Made by a program: the position numbers and the translations under genes. This document shows, piece by piece, positions 1-6,546 of a stretch of DNA of 7,745 nt. The notes beneath the pieces were generated by a model. The model had not been told where the DNA came from. It was given only the letters and a program-made list of their open reading frames with translations, and searched no databases. Origin of the DNA: Gammaproteobacteria bacterium (lineage in GTDB: Bacteria > Pseudomonadota > Gammaproteobacteria > Pseudomonadales > Azotimanducaceae); NCBI GenBank assembly GCA_002711495.1, contig PARM01000029.1:4680-12424 (forward strand), in the 5' to 3' direction. The stretch's first letter is position 1; each line of letters opens with the position of its first letter.

Positions 1-915
1 AATTCATTTGCGGTGGCGCGTCTAGAGGAGGCTGAGGATCTGCGTATCGCAGGGCTAAGCTCACCAGTCTGCGTTTTAGAAGGGGTTTCGTCAGAGCGAG
101 ATTTGATAAGAGCGAGAGAGCTTGGGCTACAATTAATGGTGCACAGTCGGCACCAAATAAACTTATACAAAAAGCACGGTACAGACGTGCCCATTTGGCT
201 GAAGATTGACTCGGGTATGGGAAGACTAGGTTTTGATATTTACCAATGCTCGGAAGTGCTCAGGAGCCTGAGCGGACTTAATCTAATCGGAATAATTTCT
301 CATTTATCCCACGCTGATGATGTCAATTCGAATCGAACCGAAGAGCAATTACAGATCTTGTCTAAAGAGATACTCCCGATAGCAAAAAAACAGAAACTTG
401 ATTTTAATTTAGCGAATTCGGCAGGTTTGATAGGATGGAAAGAAAGTCTAAGCGACTGGATTAGGCCGGGGTTAATGCTTTTTGGAGTCAGTCCTTTCTC
501 TGATTATAAAAGTAGAGATGATCTTCTGCCTTGTATGACGTTTTCCGCGCCGATTATTGCTGTCAAAGAAATTAAACGAGGACAATCGGTGGGCTATGGA
601 GGAATATTCACTGCAGCTGAAAACACCAGGATCGCGATCGTGGCAGCGGGCTATGCTGATGGGTACCCAAGGGAAATAGAACAAGGGGCTCCTATTTTAA
701 TAGATGGTAAGAGGTTTCCTTTGGTTGGAAGGGTTTCCATGGACTTAATATGCGTGGAAATCAAAAACTCGAGAATTGAACCCGGGGACATTGCTGTTTT
801 ATGGGGCGAGTCACTCCGCGTGGAAGAGATAGCGCGATTGGCGAAAACTATACCCTATACCCTGCTTACAGGCATCTCTAAAAGGGTAGGGCGCGAGTTT
901 TTAGAGGAGATTTAG
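1..915 (+). CDS. alr: Alanine racemase, C-terminal ~85% (5' end outside window)
   Basis: PLP-dependent cytoplasmic enzyme interconverting L- and D-alanine to feed peptidoglycan synthesis. The reading frame is open from base 1 (NSFAVARLEEA, matching the family's conserved barrel strand), so the GTG at 13 is an internal Val, not the start. About 55-60 N-terminal residues, including the PLP-binding lysine, lie upstream. Visible residues (numbered from base 1) include WLKIDSGMGRLGF with the carbamylated Lys at 68 and the active-site Arg at 75, IRPGLMLFG with the PLP-pyridine Arg at 155, GYGGIF near 198, GYADGYPR with the catalytic Tyr at 218, and VGRVSMDL with Met 247. The C-terminus LLTGISKRVGREF is typical of the family's second, beta-rich domain. 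The stop TAG at 913-915 lies two bases before radA, whose ribosome binding site is inside this gene, so the two are probably cotranscribed. All catalytic residues in view are intact. Confidence 0.95.
   Translation, partial: NSFAVARLEEAEDLRIAGLSSPVCVLEGVSSERDLIRARELGLQLMVHSRHQINLYKKHGTDVPIWLKIDSGMGRLGFDIYQCSEVLRSLSGLNLIGIISHLSHADDVNSNRTEEQLQILSKEILPIAKKQKLDFNLANSAGLIGWKESLSDWIRPGLMLFGVSPFSDYKSRDDLLPCMTFSAPIIAVKEIKRGQSVGYGGIFTAAENTRIAIVAAGYADGYPREIEQGAPILIDGKRFPLVGRVSMDLICVEIKNSRIEPGDIAVLWGESLRVEEIARLAKTIPYTLLTGISKRVGREFLEEI
903..909 (+). promoter_or_regulatory. Shine-Dalgarno site for radA
   Basis: AGAGGAG lies inside the last codons of alr, 8 bases before TTG at 918. This strong match at near-ideal spacing is the main support for choosing the TTG start of radA. 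Confidence 0.75.
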
Positions 916-917
916 TA

Positions 918-2285
918 TTGCCAAAACAAAGAGTGCTATTTATTTGTACCGATTGTGGAACGGAGCATACAAAGTGGCAGGGACAATGCTCTGCTTGTAA
1001 ATCTTGGAACTCTTTTAGGGAGCTAAAGTCTCAGAAAAATGAGTCTCATGGCCTTCAAAGAGAACCTCGGAGAGCTGTAAAATTATCGGAAGTCGCTGTA
1101 AAAAAGTTATCCCGATTGAGTAGTGGGCAAATCGAGTTTGACCGCGTTCTCGGGGGTGGGTTAGTGCCCGGATCGGTTGTTCTGATCAGCGGAAACCCCG
1201 GGGCGGGTAAGAGCACGCTTCTCACTCAAGTGTCAAGTTTTGTGTCTGGAACTGGTGCTGTTCTATACGTTGCTGGGGAAGAAAGTTTGGCACAGGTTGC
1301 AATAAGAGCCAGTCGCTTGAGTCTCCCAGTTGAAAATTTAGACATCGTTGATGAAACTAGTTGTGAGAGACTAATATCGATTTGGAAGGAGCTGGCTCCA
1401 AGCGTTGTAATAGTCGATTCGATACAGGTGATGTTTACGGAAAACAGTGATTCCTCTCCTGGGGGAGTAAATCAAGTTAGAGAATCGGCCTCATTGCTTA
1501 TTAATCAGGCAAAAGTAAGCAACACGGTCTTGATTCTTGTAGGTCATGTTACAAAGGAAGGCTCTCTTGCGGGACCTCGGACCTTAGAGCACATGATAGA
1601 TGCGTTTATTTCATTAGAGGGCGAAAGCGACTCAAAATTTAGACTACTTCGAAGTATAAAGAACAGGTTTGGTCCAGTTAATGAATTGGGGGTTTTTGCG
1701 ATGACTGAGAGAGGTTTGAAAGAGATAAAAAATCCTTCGTCAATTTTTCTTTCCCGATCCCCAGAATTAAAACCTGGAAGTGCTGTCATGGTAGTTTGGG
1801 AGGGAACTCGTCCACTGCTGCTGGAAATTCAAGCCTTAGTCGATGAAAGCGTTTTGGGTCAAGCTAGACGGGTGGTCGTTGGTTTAGAACAAAATCGGCT
1901 CGCTATGTTATTGGCAATTTTGAATCGACATGGCGGTCTGCAGGTCGCAGATCAGGACGTATTTGTTAATGCTGTGGGCGGAATCCGAATATCCGAGACA
2001 AGCAGTGATTTGGCGTTGCTTGCATCGGTGATTTCATCATTTAGAAACTGGGTGTTACCTCAAGATTTAGTGATTTTTGGAGAGGTTGGGTTGTCCGGGG
2101 AGATAAGACCTGTCCCAAATGGCCAAGAGAGAATTAGAGAAGCATTCAAGCACGGGTTTAAAACAGCAATAATTCCTGATGGGAATCGGCCAAACAAATT
2201 AATTAATAAATCGTTAAGAACGATTCCAGTAAAAAATCTTGGTGAAGTTATTGCTAATCTAGAAACTTTAAGTTCGACGAATTAG
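918..2285 (+). CDS. radA: DNA repair / branch-migration ATPase RadA (Sms)
   Basis: RadA is a RecA-like, hexameric, ATP-dependent branch-migration enzyme that processes recombination intermediates. At 455 aa it is close to the roughly 460 aa of E. coli RadA. Domains in order: an N-terminal zinc finger with Cys 10, 13, 24 and 27 (around KWQGQCSAC); a RecA-type ATPase with Walker A GNPGAGKST (92-100), GEES (120-123) and Walker B VVIVDSIQ (163-170); the RadA-specific KNRFG motif (248-252); and a C-terminal Lon-protease-like domain including DQDVFVNAVGG (345-355). This domain order separates RadA from RecA and Lon. The start is TTG: it places the zinc finger at the usual distance from the N-terminus and has a strong ribosome binding site. 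The gene follows alr by two bases and probably shares its transcript. Its TAG stop overlaps the end of the convergent ettA by 4 bp. Confidence 0.97.
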   Translation: MPKQRVLFICTDCGTEHTKWQGQCSACKSWNSFRELKSQKNESHGLQREPRRAVKLSEVAVKKLSRLSSGQIEFDRVLGGGLVPGSVVLISGNPGAGKSTLLTQVSSFVSGTGAVLYVAGEESLAQVAIRASRLSLPVENLDIVDETSCERLISIWKELAPSVVIVDSIQVMFTENSDSSPGGVNQVRESASLLINQAKVSNTVLILVGHVTKEGSLAGPRTLEHMIDAFISLEGESDSKFRLLRSIKNRFGPVNELGVFAMTERGLKEIKNPSSIFLSRSPELKPGSAVMVVWEGTRPLLLEIQALVDESVLGQARRVVVGLEQNRLAMLLAILNRHGGLQVADQDVFVNAVGGIRISETSSDLALLASVISSFRNWVLPQDLVIFGEVGLSGEIRPVPNGQERIREAFKHGFKTAIIPDGNRPNKLINKSLRTIPVKNLGEVIANLETLSSTN

Positions 2286-3952
2286 TTGAGTTTTTTATAC
2301 TTGACACGTTCGGGTAAGACCTCTCTTTTTCCTAAACGTTTTAGTCGGTCCTCTTCATATTCAGAGTAATTTCCTGAGAAGAAATTAACGTTACTTTCCC
2401 CTTCAAATGAAAGGATATGAGTACATAATTTATCGAGAAACCAGCGATCGTGAGAAATGATCATTATGGAACCAGGAAAAGTTTGAATTGCACTCTCAAG
2501 AGCTTGAAGTGTCTCAACATCCAAATCATTAGTAGGTTCATCGAGCAGGAGAAAATTAGCCCCTTTTTTTAATAATTTGGCGAGATGCACTCGGTTTCTC
2601 TCTCCGCCAGAGAGATCTTTGATGTACTTTTGTTGGTCCGATCCTTTGAAATTGAAACGCCCCACGTAACTTCTGGACGACGTTTCATATTTCCCGATCT
2701 GTATAAGTTCGTTTCCATCGGAGATTTCTTCCCACACCGTTTTTTCTCCTTGTAACAAGTCTCTAGATTGATCTACATAACCCAAGTTTACGGTTTCTCC
2801 CAGCGAGACTTGCCCAGTATTTGGTTTTTCCTCACCGGTGATAATTTTAAAAAGAGTTGATTTGCCTGCACCGTTCCCGCCGATGATCCCAACTATTGCT
2901 CCTTTTGGAATTGAAAAACTTAAGTTTTCTATGAGCATTTTTTCCCCGAAGCTCTTTGATAGACTCTCAACTTCCAAGACTTTTTCTCCGAGCCTTTCTC
3001 CTGGGGGTATATATAGCTCTTGTGTTTCATTTCTTGTCTGAAATTCTTTTGAGTTCAACTCCTCAAATCGAGCCAATCTGGCTTTATTTTTTGCTTGCCT
3101 AGCCTTGGGTTGACTTCGGACCCACTCTAGTTCCGCTTTTATGGATTTTTGTCTCGCAGACTCCTTGTTCGCCTCGATTTCAAGCCGTTTTTCCTTTGCA
3201 GAGAGCCAATCACTATAATTGCCCTCAAAAGGTATTCCTCGACCTCGATCTAATTCAAGTATCCAACCCGCGGCATTATCGAGGAAATAGCGATCATGAG
3301 TGATCGCAACAACGGTCCCGGGAAATTCTTTTAAAAATCTTTCTAGCCAAGCCACGCTCTCAGCATCCAGATGATTGGTCGGTTCATCTAGTAAAAGCAT
3401 ATCGGGATTAGCCAATAACAATCTACAAAGTGCAACTCGGCGTTTTTCTCCACCTGAGAGTGTTGCTACATTAGAATCCCATTCGGGCAGTCTTAGAGCA
3501 TTGCTCGCGATTTCTAATTTTCTATCAATTTCCCAGCCCCCAAGAGCATCAATTTTTAGCTGCAAGTCTCCTTGATGATCCAAAAGGCTAGTCATTTCCT
3601 CGTCAGATAGAGGCTCAGAAAACTTGTTGCTGATTTTGTTAAATTCATCCAGCAGGTCAACAACCTCTCCCAAACCCTCTTCGATATTTTCTTTTACCGA
3701 TTTTTTACTGTCCAATTTAGGTTCTTGGGGCAGGTAGCCAATCTTAAGTTCTGGCTGCGGACGAGCCTCCCCTAAATAGTCTTTTTCAATTCCTGCCATA
3801 ATTTTAAGAAGCGTCGATTTGCCTGATCCGTTTAAGCCTAAGACGCCTATTTTTGCCCCTGGAAAAAAAGACAAAGAAATTCCTTTTAATATCGTTTTGT
3901 TCGGAGGCACAATTTTGCCAACTTGTGACATGGAGAATACATATTGCGACAT
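2282..3952 (-). CDS. ettA: Energy-dependent translational throttle protein EttA (ABC-F)
   Basis: EttA is a soluble ABC-F ATPase that binds the ribosomal E site and links translation to the ATP/ADP ratio; it is not a transporter and has no membrane segments. The chosen start gives 556 aa (E. coli EttA is about 555). The N-terminus MSQYVFSM matches the family. ABC1 has Walker A GLNGSGKST (39-47), signature LSGGE (165-169) and Walker B LLLDEPTNHLD (186-196). The linker, including WVRSQPKARQAKNKARL (277-293), is the P-site-tRNA interaction motif typical of EttA. ABC2 has Walker A GGNGAGKST (358-366), signature LSGGE (447-451) and Walker B LLLDEPTNDLD (468-478). Both catalytic glutamates (190, 472) and both HD switch motifs are present, so it should be an active ATPase. 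The frame is open to an ATG at 4048, but the extra 32 residues match nothing in EttA and would cover the nrdR promoter region. GAGGA lies 11 bases before the chosen ATG. Apparently monocistronic. Confidence 0.96.
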   Translation of the reverse strand: MSQYVFSMSQVGKIVPPNKTILKGISLSFFPGAKIGVLGLNGSGKSTLLKIMAGIEKDYLGEARPQPELKIGYLPQEPKLDSKKSVKENIEEGLGEVVDLLDEFNKISNKFSEPLSDEEMTSLLDHQGDLQLKIDALGGWEIDRKLEIASNALRLPEWDSNVATLSGGEKRRVALCRLLLANPDMLLLDEPTNHLDAESVAWLERFLKEFPGTVVAITHDRYFLDNAAGWILELDRGRGIPFEGNYSDWLSAKEKRLEIEANKESARQKSIKAELEWVRSQPKARQAKNKARLARFEELNSKEFQTRNETQELYIPPGERLGEKVLEVESLSKSFGEKMLIENLSFSIPKGAIVGIIGGNGAGKSTLFKIITGEEKPNTGQVSLGETVNLGYVDQSRDLLQGEKTVWEEISDGNELIQIGKYETSSRSYVGRFNFKGSDQQKYIKDLSGGERNRVHLAKLLKKGANFLLLDEPTNDLDVETLQALESAIQTFPGSIMIISHDRWFLDKLCTHILSFEGESNVNFFSGNYSEYEEDRLKRLGKREVLPERVKYKKLN

Positions 3953-3980
3953 TACAACTATAATCCTCATCAAAACTTTT

Positions 3981-4009
3981 ATTTTAACCAAAGCGAAGCA
4001 GTCTTGAAC
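3981..4009 (-). promoter_or_regulatory. Candidate sigma-70 promoter for ettA
   Basis: Read on the minus strand, a good -10 box TAAAAT (5 of 6; plus-strand 3981-3986) has a weak -35 TTCAAG (3 of 6; plus-strand 4003-4008) 16 bases upstream. Transcription would begin near 3974, giving a leader of roughly 20-25 bases to the ATG at 3952. The extended match is modest and the region is AT-rich, so chance is possible. Support comes mainly from position, in the only intergenic gap, in front of a gene facing away from its neighbour. Confidence 0.35.
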
Positions 4010-4032
4010 TAAAAAATTGTTCATTCGAAAAT
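4004..4032 (+). promoter_or_regulatory. Candidate sigma-70 promoter for the nrdR-pgpA gene string
   Basis: TTGAAC (4004-4009, 4 of 6) and GAAAAT (4027-4032, 4 of 6) are separated by 17 bases, predicting initiation near 4039 and a leader of about 27 bases. It is the best pair found upstream of nrdR on this strand, but neither box is strong. Its -35 lies back to back with the -35 of the candidate ettA promoter, so the two promoters may compete. No NrdR-box-like inverted repeat was seen here, so autoregulation by NrdR is not supported. Confidence 0.35.
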
Positions 4033-4053
4033 TAAACAAATTCAGCAAGTTCT

Positions 4054-4059
4054 GAGGAG
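4054..4059 (+). promoter_or_regulatory. Shine-Dalgarno site for nrdR
   Basis: GAGGAG sits 6 bases before ATG 4066. It fixes the nrdR start and is one of the strongest ribosome binding sites in the window. Confidence 0.75.
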
Positions 4060-4065
4060 AAACGG

Positions 4066-4536
4066 ATGCTTTGCCCTTTTTGCGGAGAAAACGAGACGAA
4101 GGTTAACGACTCTCGACTTGTTGGGGAAGGAAGGCAAGTGAGACGACGTCGGGAATGTCGCAAGTGCTCTGAGCGCTTTACGACCTTTGAGACAGCTGAG
4201 CTTGTTATGCCCAGAATGATTAAGACTAACGGTACTCGCCAACCATTTGACGAAGAAAAGTTAAAAAATGGACTTTTAAGGGCAATAGAGAAAAGACCTA
4301 TAGATCTAGATACCATTGATGCCGCGTTAGACCGCATCAAGCATAGTCTCATGACTTCAGGTGAGCGTGAAATTGATACTCGTGAAGTTGGAGAGTTGGT
4401 GATGAGAGAGTTAAGAACAATTGATGACGTGGCTTATGTAAGGTTTGCTTCAGTGTATCGAAGTTTTCAGGACGTCGATGAGTTTAGAGAGGAAATAGAG
4501 TTAATGCATAAAAAAAAAAATAAGAAGAAGAAATGA
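4066..4536 (+). CDS. nrdR: Transcriptional repressor NrdR
   Basis: NrdR represses ribonucleotide reductase operons in response to the ATP/dATP balance. The protein has an N-terminal zinc ribbon (Cys 3, 6, 31, 34; MLCPFCGE and [11 protein letters not shown]) with the basic DNA-contacting stretch GRQVRRRRE (22-30), followed by an ATP-cone from about residue 49 to 139 ([37 protein letters not shown]). All four zinc ligands and the core are intact. It is 156 aa against about 149 for E. coli NrdR; the excess is a lysine-rich tail ([10 protein letters not shown]) encoded by an 11-A run and AAG codons, with no counterpart I know in the family. The start has a strong ribosome binding site. The stop TGA overlaps the ribD ATG as ATGA (4533-4536), which suggests translational coupling. 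This is the first gene of the plus-strand run, in the conserved position before ribD. No reductase genes are in the window. Confidence 0.97.
   Translation: MLCPFCGENETKVNDSRLVGEGRQVRRRRECRKCSERFTTFETAELVMPRMIKTNGTRQPFDEEKLKNGLLRAIEKRPIDLDTIDAALDRIKHSLMTSGEREIDTREVGELVMRELRTIDDVAYVRFASVYRSFQDVDEFREEIELMHKKKNKKKK
4510..4520 (+). repeat. Poly(A) tract, 11 consecutive A, in the nrdR 3' end
   Basis: Eleven A's are followed by T and then AAG repeats, leading directly into the ribD start 12 bases later. The tract encodes the Lys-rich tail of NrdR. Homopolymers of this length are prone to polymerase slippage and to sequencing error. One extra A would end NrdR at TAA just after the run; one fewer A would shift to a tail that stops at TGA 4547-4549, inside ribD. 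Confidence 0.9.
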
Positions 4537-5654
4537 AGCTGGATTTTGACGAAAAATTTATGCATGAAGCTATAAAGTTAGCTAAGCAAGGAAAATTTTC
4601 AACCCATCCAAACCCGAGCGTTGGAAGTATCGTAGTTAAGGACGGGGAGGTAGTAGGAAAGGGGTTTCACCTAAAGGCTGGGCTAAAACATGCAGAGATT
4701 AATGCCCTAGAGCAGGCTGGAAATAGATCTAAGGGGGCCACTTTATATGTAACTTTGGAACCTTGCAGTTTCAAAGGAAGAACACCAGCTTGCGCAAAAG
4801 CTATCATCAACGCAGGGATAGATCGTGTTGTAGTTGGAACCATAGACCCAGACCCAAGGAACTCTGGCAGAGGGGTTGAGATGCTCCGAGACGCAGGCAT
4901 TAAGGTTCTGACTAATTGTCTTGAGGTCGAGACAAGTAAGTTGGTAAAAGGCCATATCAAGAGATTTCTTTTTGGTCGCCCTTATGTGCGGCTCAAGCTT
5001 GCGATGAGTTTAGATGGAAAGATTGCGCTGTCAACCGGTCATTCAAAATGGATCACGTCTGAAAAAGCACGTTCTGACGTGCAAAAACTTCGTGCGATAA
5101 GCAGTGCAATTGTTACAGGAGTTGGAACAATTCTTCACGATGATCCGTCCTTGTCAGTCAGACTCCAAGACCCGGACCTTCCGAATCGTATGGAAGCGAT
5201 GAGCGTAGAACGGCCCATATATGTTCTAGACTCACGTTTACGAATTCCTTCACATTCGAAAGTGCTTGAGCGTTCTTCCACCGTCTTAGTTGCTTTAGAA
5301 AAAAGGTCTGAAGAGCATCAGTATGAAAACGAAATCCTTTATGCTAAGAAAAAATCGGGGAGAATCGATCTCCCCTCTTTCCTAAATGAATTGGCAAATA
5401 GGGAACATAGCAATGTTTTGTTTGAATGCGGAGCGACTTTGGCAGGAGCTTTGGTAGATGAGAAACTTTTCGATGAAATAATTTTGTATGTTGCTCCAAA
5501 GTTTCTTGGTAACAATGCGAAATCGTTACTCATGCTTCCAGAACTTGCTAGAATGTCCGACTACGAAAGACTTGAAATAAAAGATGTTCGGAAAATCGGA
5601 GATGATATTCGAGTGATTCTTTCTTCAAAGGAGAAAAGGGCAAAAGATGATTAA
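4533..5654 (+). CDS. ribD: Bifunctional pyrimidine deaminase/reductase RibD (riboflavin synthesis)
   Basis: RibD performs two consecutive cytoplasmic steps: deamination of 2,5-diamino-6-ribosylamino-pyrimidinone 5'-phosphate, then NADPH-dependent reduction of the ribosyl side chain. It is 373 aa, close to E. coli RibD. The N-terminal cytidine-deaminase-like domain (about 1-147) has THPNPSVG (24-31), HAE (zinc His 53, catalytic Glu 55) and [12 protein letters not shown] (zinc Cys 78 and 87). The C-terminal reductase domain has [12 protein letters not shown] (154-165), [10 protein letters not shown] (171-180), HDDPSLSVR (202-210), [11 protein letters not shown] (298-308) and YVAPKFLG (319-326). 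Deviations are Phe 80 where relatives usually have His (EPCSHxG) and Ser 32 where PNPxVGC is usual; the zinc ligands are intact. The start overlaps the nrdR stop by 4 bp; only the purine-rich AAGAAGAAG precedes it as a ribosome binding site, so coupling to nrdR is likely. The end overlaps ribH by 8 bp. Confidence 0.96.
   Translation: MKLDFDEKFMHEAIKLAKQGKFSTHPNPSVGSIVVKDGEVVGKGFHLKAGLKHAEINALEQAGNRSKGATLYVTLEPCSFKGRTPACAKAIINAGIDRVVVGTIDPDPRNSGRGVEMLRDAGIKVLTNCLEVETSKLVKGHIKRFLFGRPYVRLKLAMSLDGKIALSTGHSKWITSEKARSDVQKLRAISSAIVTGVGTILHDDPSLSVRLQDPDLPNRMEAMSVERPIYVLDSRLRIPSHSKVLERSSTVLVALEKRSEEHQYENEILYAKKKSGRIDLPSFLNELANREHSNVLFECGATLAGALVDEKLFDEIILYVAPKFLGNNAKSLLMLPELARMSDYERLEIKDVRKIGDDIRVILSSKEKRAKDD
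5627..5640 (+). promoter_or_regulatory. Shine-Dalgarno region for ribH (two overlapping candidates)
   Basis: Within the end of ribD, AAAGGAG (5627-5633) lies 13 bases before ATG 5647, and AAGGG (5636-5640) lies 6 bases before it. The second has the better spacing and the first the better sequence. Either can support independent initiation of ribH despite its 8-bp overlap with ribD. Confidence 0.55.
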
Positions 5655-6111
5655 AACAGTAGAGGGACATTTTTCTATTGGCTCCGCCAAGCTGGCTCTG
5701 ATAGCCAGCAGGTTTAATTGGACTATCGTTGACGGGCTTGTAAATGGAGCAATCGATACACTAAGAAGACACGGGCTTCCCGAAGCTAACGTAACTGTAA
5801 TAAAAGTCCCGGGAGCCATAGAGCTTCCTTTAGCGGCAAAAAAAATCGCAGAGCGGGGCGAAGCAGACGGTATCATCGCTTTGGGCGCTGTTATAAAAGG
5901 CGCGACAAGTCATTTTGATTATGTTGCCGGGGAGTGTGCAGCGGGATTAGCTAGAGTTTCGTACGAATTCACCTTGCCAGTTTCATTTGGAGTTCTCACT
6001 ACCGAAAACATAGAACAGGCCATTGAAAGATCAGGCACAAAGGCTGGGAACAAGGGCGTTGATGCAGCGATATCGGTCTTAGAAATGATAACCTTGCTCC
6101 GAAAACTTTAA
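5647..6111 (+). CDS. ribH: 6,7-dimethyl-8-ribityllumazine synthase
   Basis: RibH condenses 5-amino-6-ribitylamino-uracil with 3,4-dihydroxy-2-butanone 4-phosphate to give lumazine, the penultimate riboflavin step; the family usually assembles as pentamers or 60-mer capsids. At 154 aa it has the normal length. Key motifs are SRFNW with the aromatic substrate-stacking Phe 23, [11 protein letters not shown] (54-64), [14 protein letters not shown] (80-93) with the catalytic His 89, [13 protein letters not shown] (113-125), and [11 protein letters not shown] (127-137) containing the phosphate-binding Arg. All key residues are present. The start overlaps ribD by 8 bp, and the TAA stop abuts the nusB ATG with no base between. 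In most relatives ribE (riboflavin synthase) and ribBA (the source of its butanone substrate) lie between ribD and ribH; here they do not, so they must be elsewhere if the pathway is complete. Confidence 0.97.
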   Translation: MIKTVEGHFSIGSAKLALIASRFNWTIVDGLVNGAIDTLRRHGLPEANVTVIKVPGAIELPLAAKKIAERGEADGIIALGAVIKGATSHFDYVAGECAAGLARVSYEFTLPVSFGVLTTENIEQAIERSGTKAGNKGVDAAISVLEMITLLRKL

Positions 6112-6546
6112 ATGGCTAAGTTTTCAGCAGCTCGAAACAAATCAAGAAGGTTTCTTGTTCAAGCCTTATATCAAGCTCAAATGGCAGAAGTCGAGTTCTC
6201 TGAACTAATCAGTCTGTTTCAAGAGGATCACAATATGAAACGAGCAGATCTCACTTTTTTTCGTGAAGTCATAGAGGGGATCAATGATAATTACTCGTCA
6301 TTAGTAAACAGCATTGAAGAGATAGGTCATCGACCTTTCAGTGAATCTGATCCCATCGAGAGGGGTATATTATTGATAGGCAGCTTTGAGTTAAATTACA
6401 AAGGAGATATCCCTTATAAAGTTACAATCAATGAATGCGTCGAGTTAGCAAAATATTTTGGAGCTTCGGGGAGTTTTAAATACATAAACTCAGTTTTAGA
6501 CTCGCTTTCGAAGACTTTAAGACCAGGCGAATATGCCGCTCGATGA
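6112..6546 (+). CDS. nusB: Transcription antitermination factor NusB
   Basis: NusB pairs with NusE (S10) to bind boxA RNA, supporting rRNA antitermination and ribosome assembly. It is 144 aa, all-helical, of normal size (E. coli about 139). The N-terminal basic segment AARNKSRRFLVQALYQAQ (6-23) matches the RNA-binding arginine-rich region and helix 1. DLTFFREVIEGI (46-57) and PIERGILLIGSFEL (81-94) are internal family segments, and PYKVTINECVELAKYFG (101-117) with SFKYINSVLD (121-130) is the C-terminal signature. Ser 127 replaces the glycine of the usual FVNGVLD. The ATG follows the ribH TAA directly (TAAATG), and no convincing Shine-Dalgarno precedes it, so translation probably depends on termination-reinitiation from ribH. 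Its last 14 bases overlap the thiL start in another frame. Confidence 0.95.
   Translation: MAKFSAARNKSRRFLVQALYQAQMAEVEFSELISLFQEDHNMKRADLTFFREVIEGINDNYSSLVNSIEEIGHRPFSESDPIERGILLIGSFELNYKGDIPYKVTINECVELAKYFGASGSFKYINSVLDSLSKTLRPGEYAAR

Noticed and set aside
13..15. GTG as the start of alr
   Set aside because: The frame is open upstream to base 1 and the residues before it (NSFA) continue the conserved Alr strand; the true start lies outside the window.
2254..2296. Possible rho-independent terminator for radA (CTAAT/ATTAG stem, then T6)
   Set aside because: The stem is five AT-rich pairs around a 22-base loop and the T run is offset by several bases; too weak to call.
2301..2306. Perfect TTGACA -35 box on the plus strand
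   Set aside because: It lies inside the 3' end of ettA, and 17 bases downstream there is only TCTTTT, not a -10 box; no plus-strand gene follows.
3953..4048. 32-residue N-terminal extension of EttA from an upstream ATG at 4048
   Set aside because: The extra residues match nothing in EttA, would run across the nrdR promoter area, and the internal ATG at 3952 gives the family N-terminus and length with a GAGGA upstream.
3953..4065. NrdR box or FMN/TPP riboswitch upstream of nrdR
   Set aside because: No NrdR-type inverted repeat is present, and the predicted leader is far too short for an FMN or TPP riboswitch.
4032..4352. Minus-strand ORF of 106 codons over nrdR
   Set aside because: Composition is that of an antisense shadow; the plus strand encodes a clear, intact NrdR, and there is no recognisable domain or ribosome binding site.
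5625..5876. Minus-strand ORF of 83 codons spanning the ribD/ribH junction
   Set aside because: It is antisense to well-conserved RibH codons, with no recognisable product.
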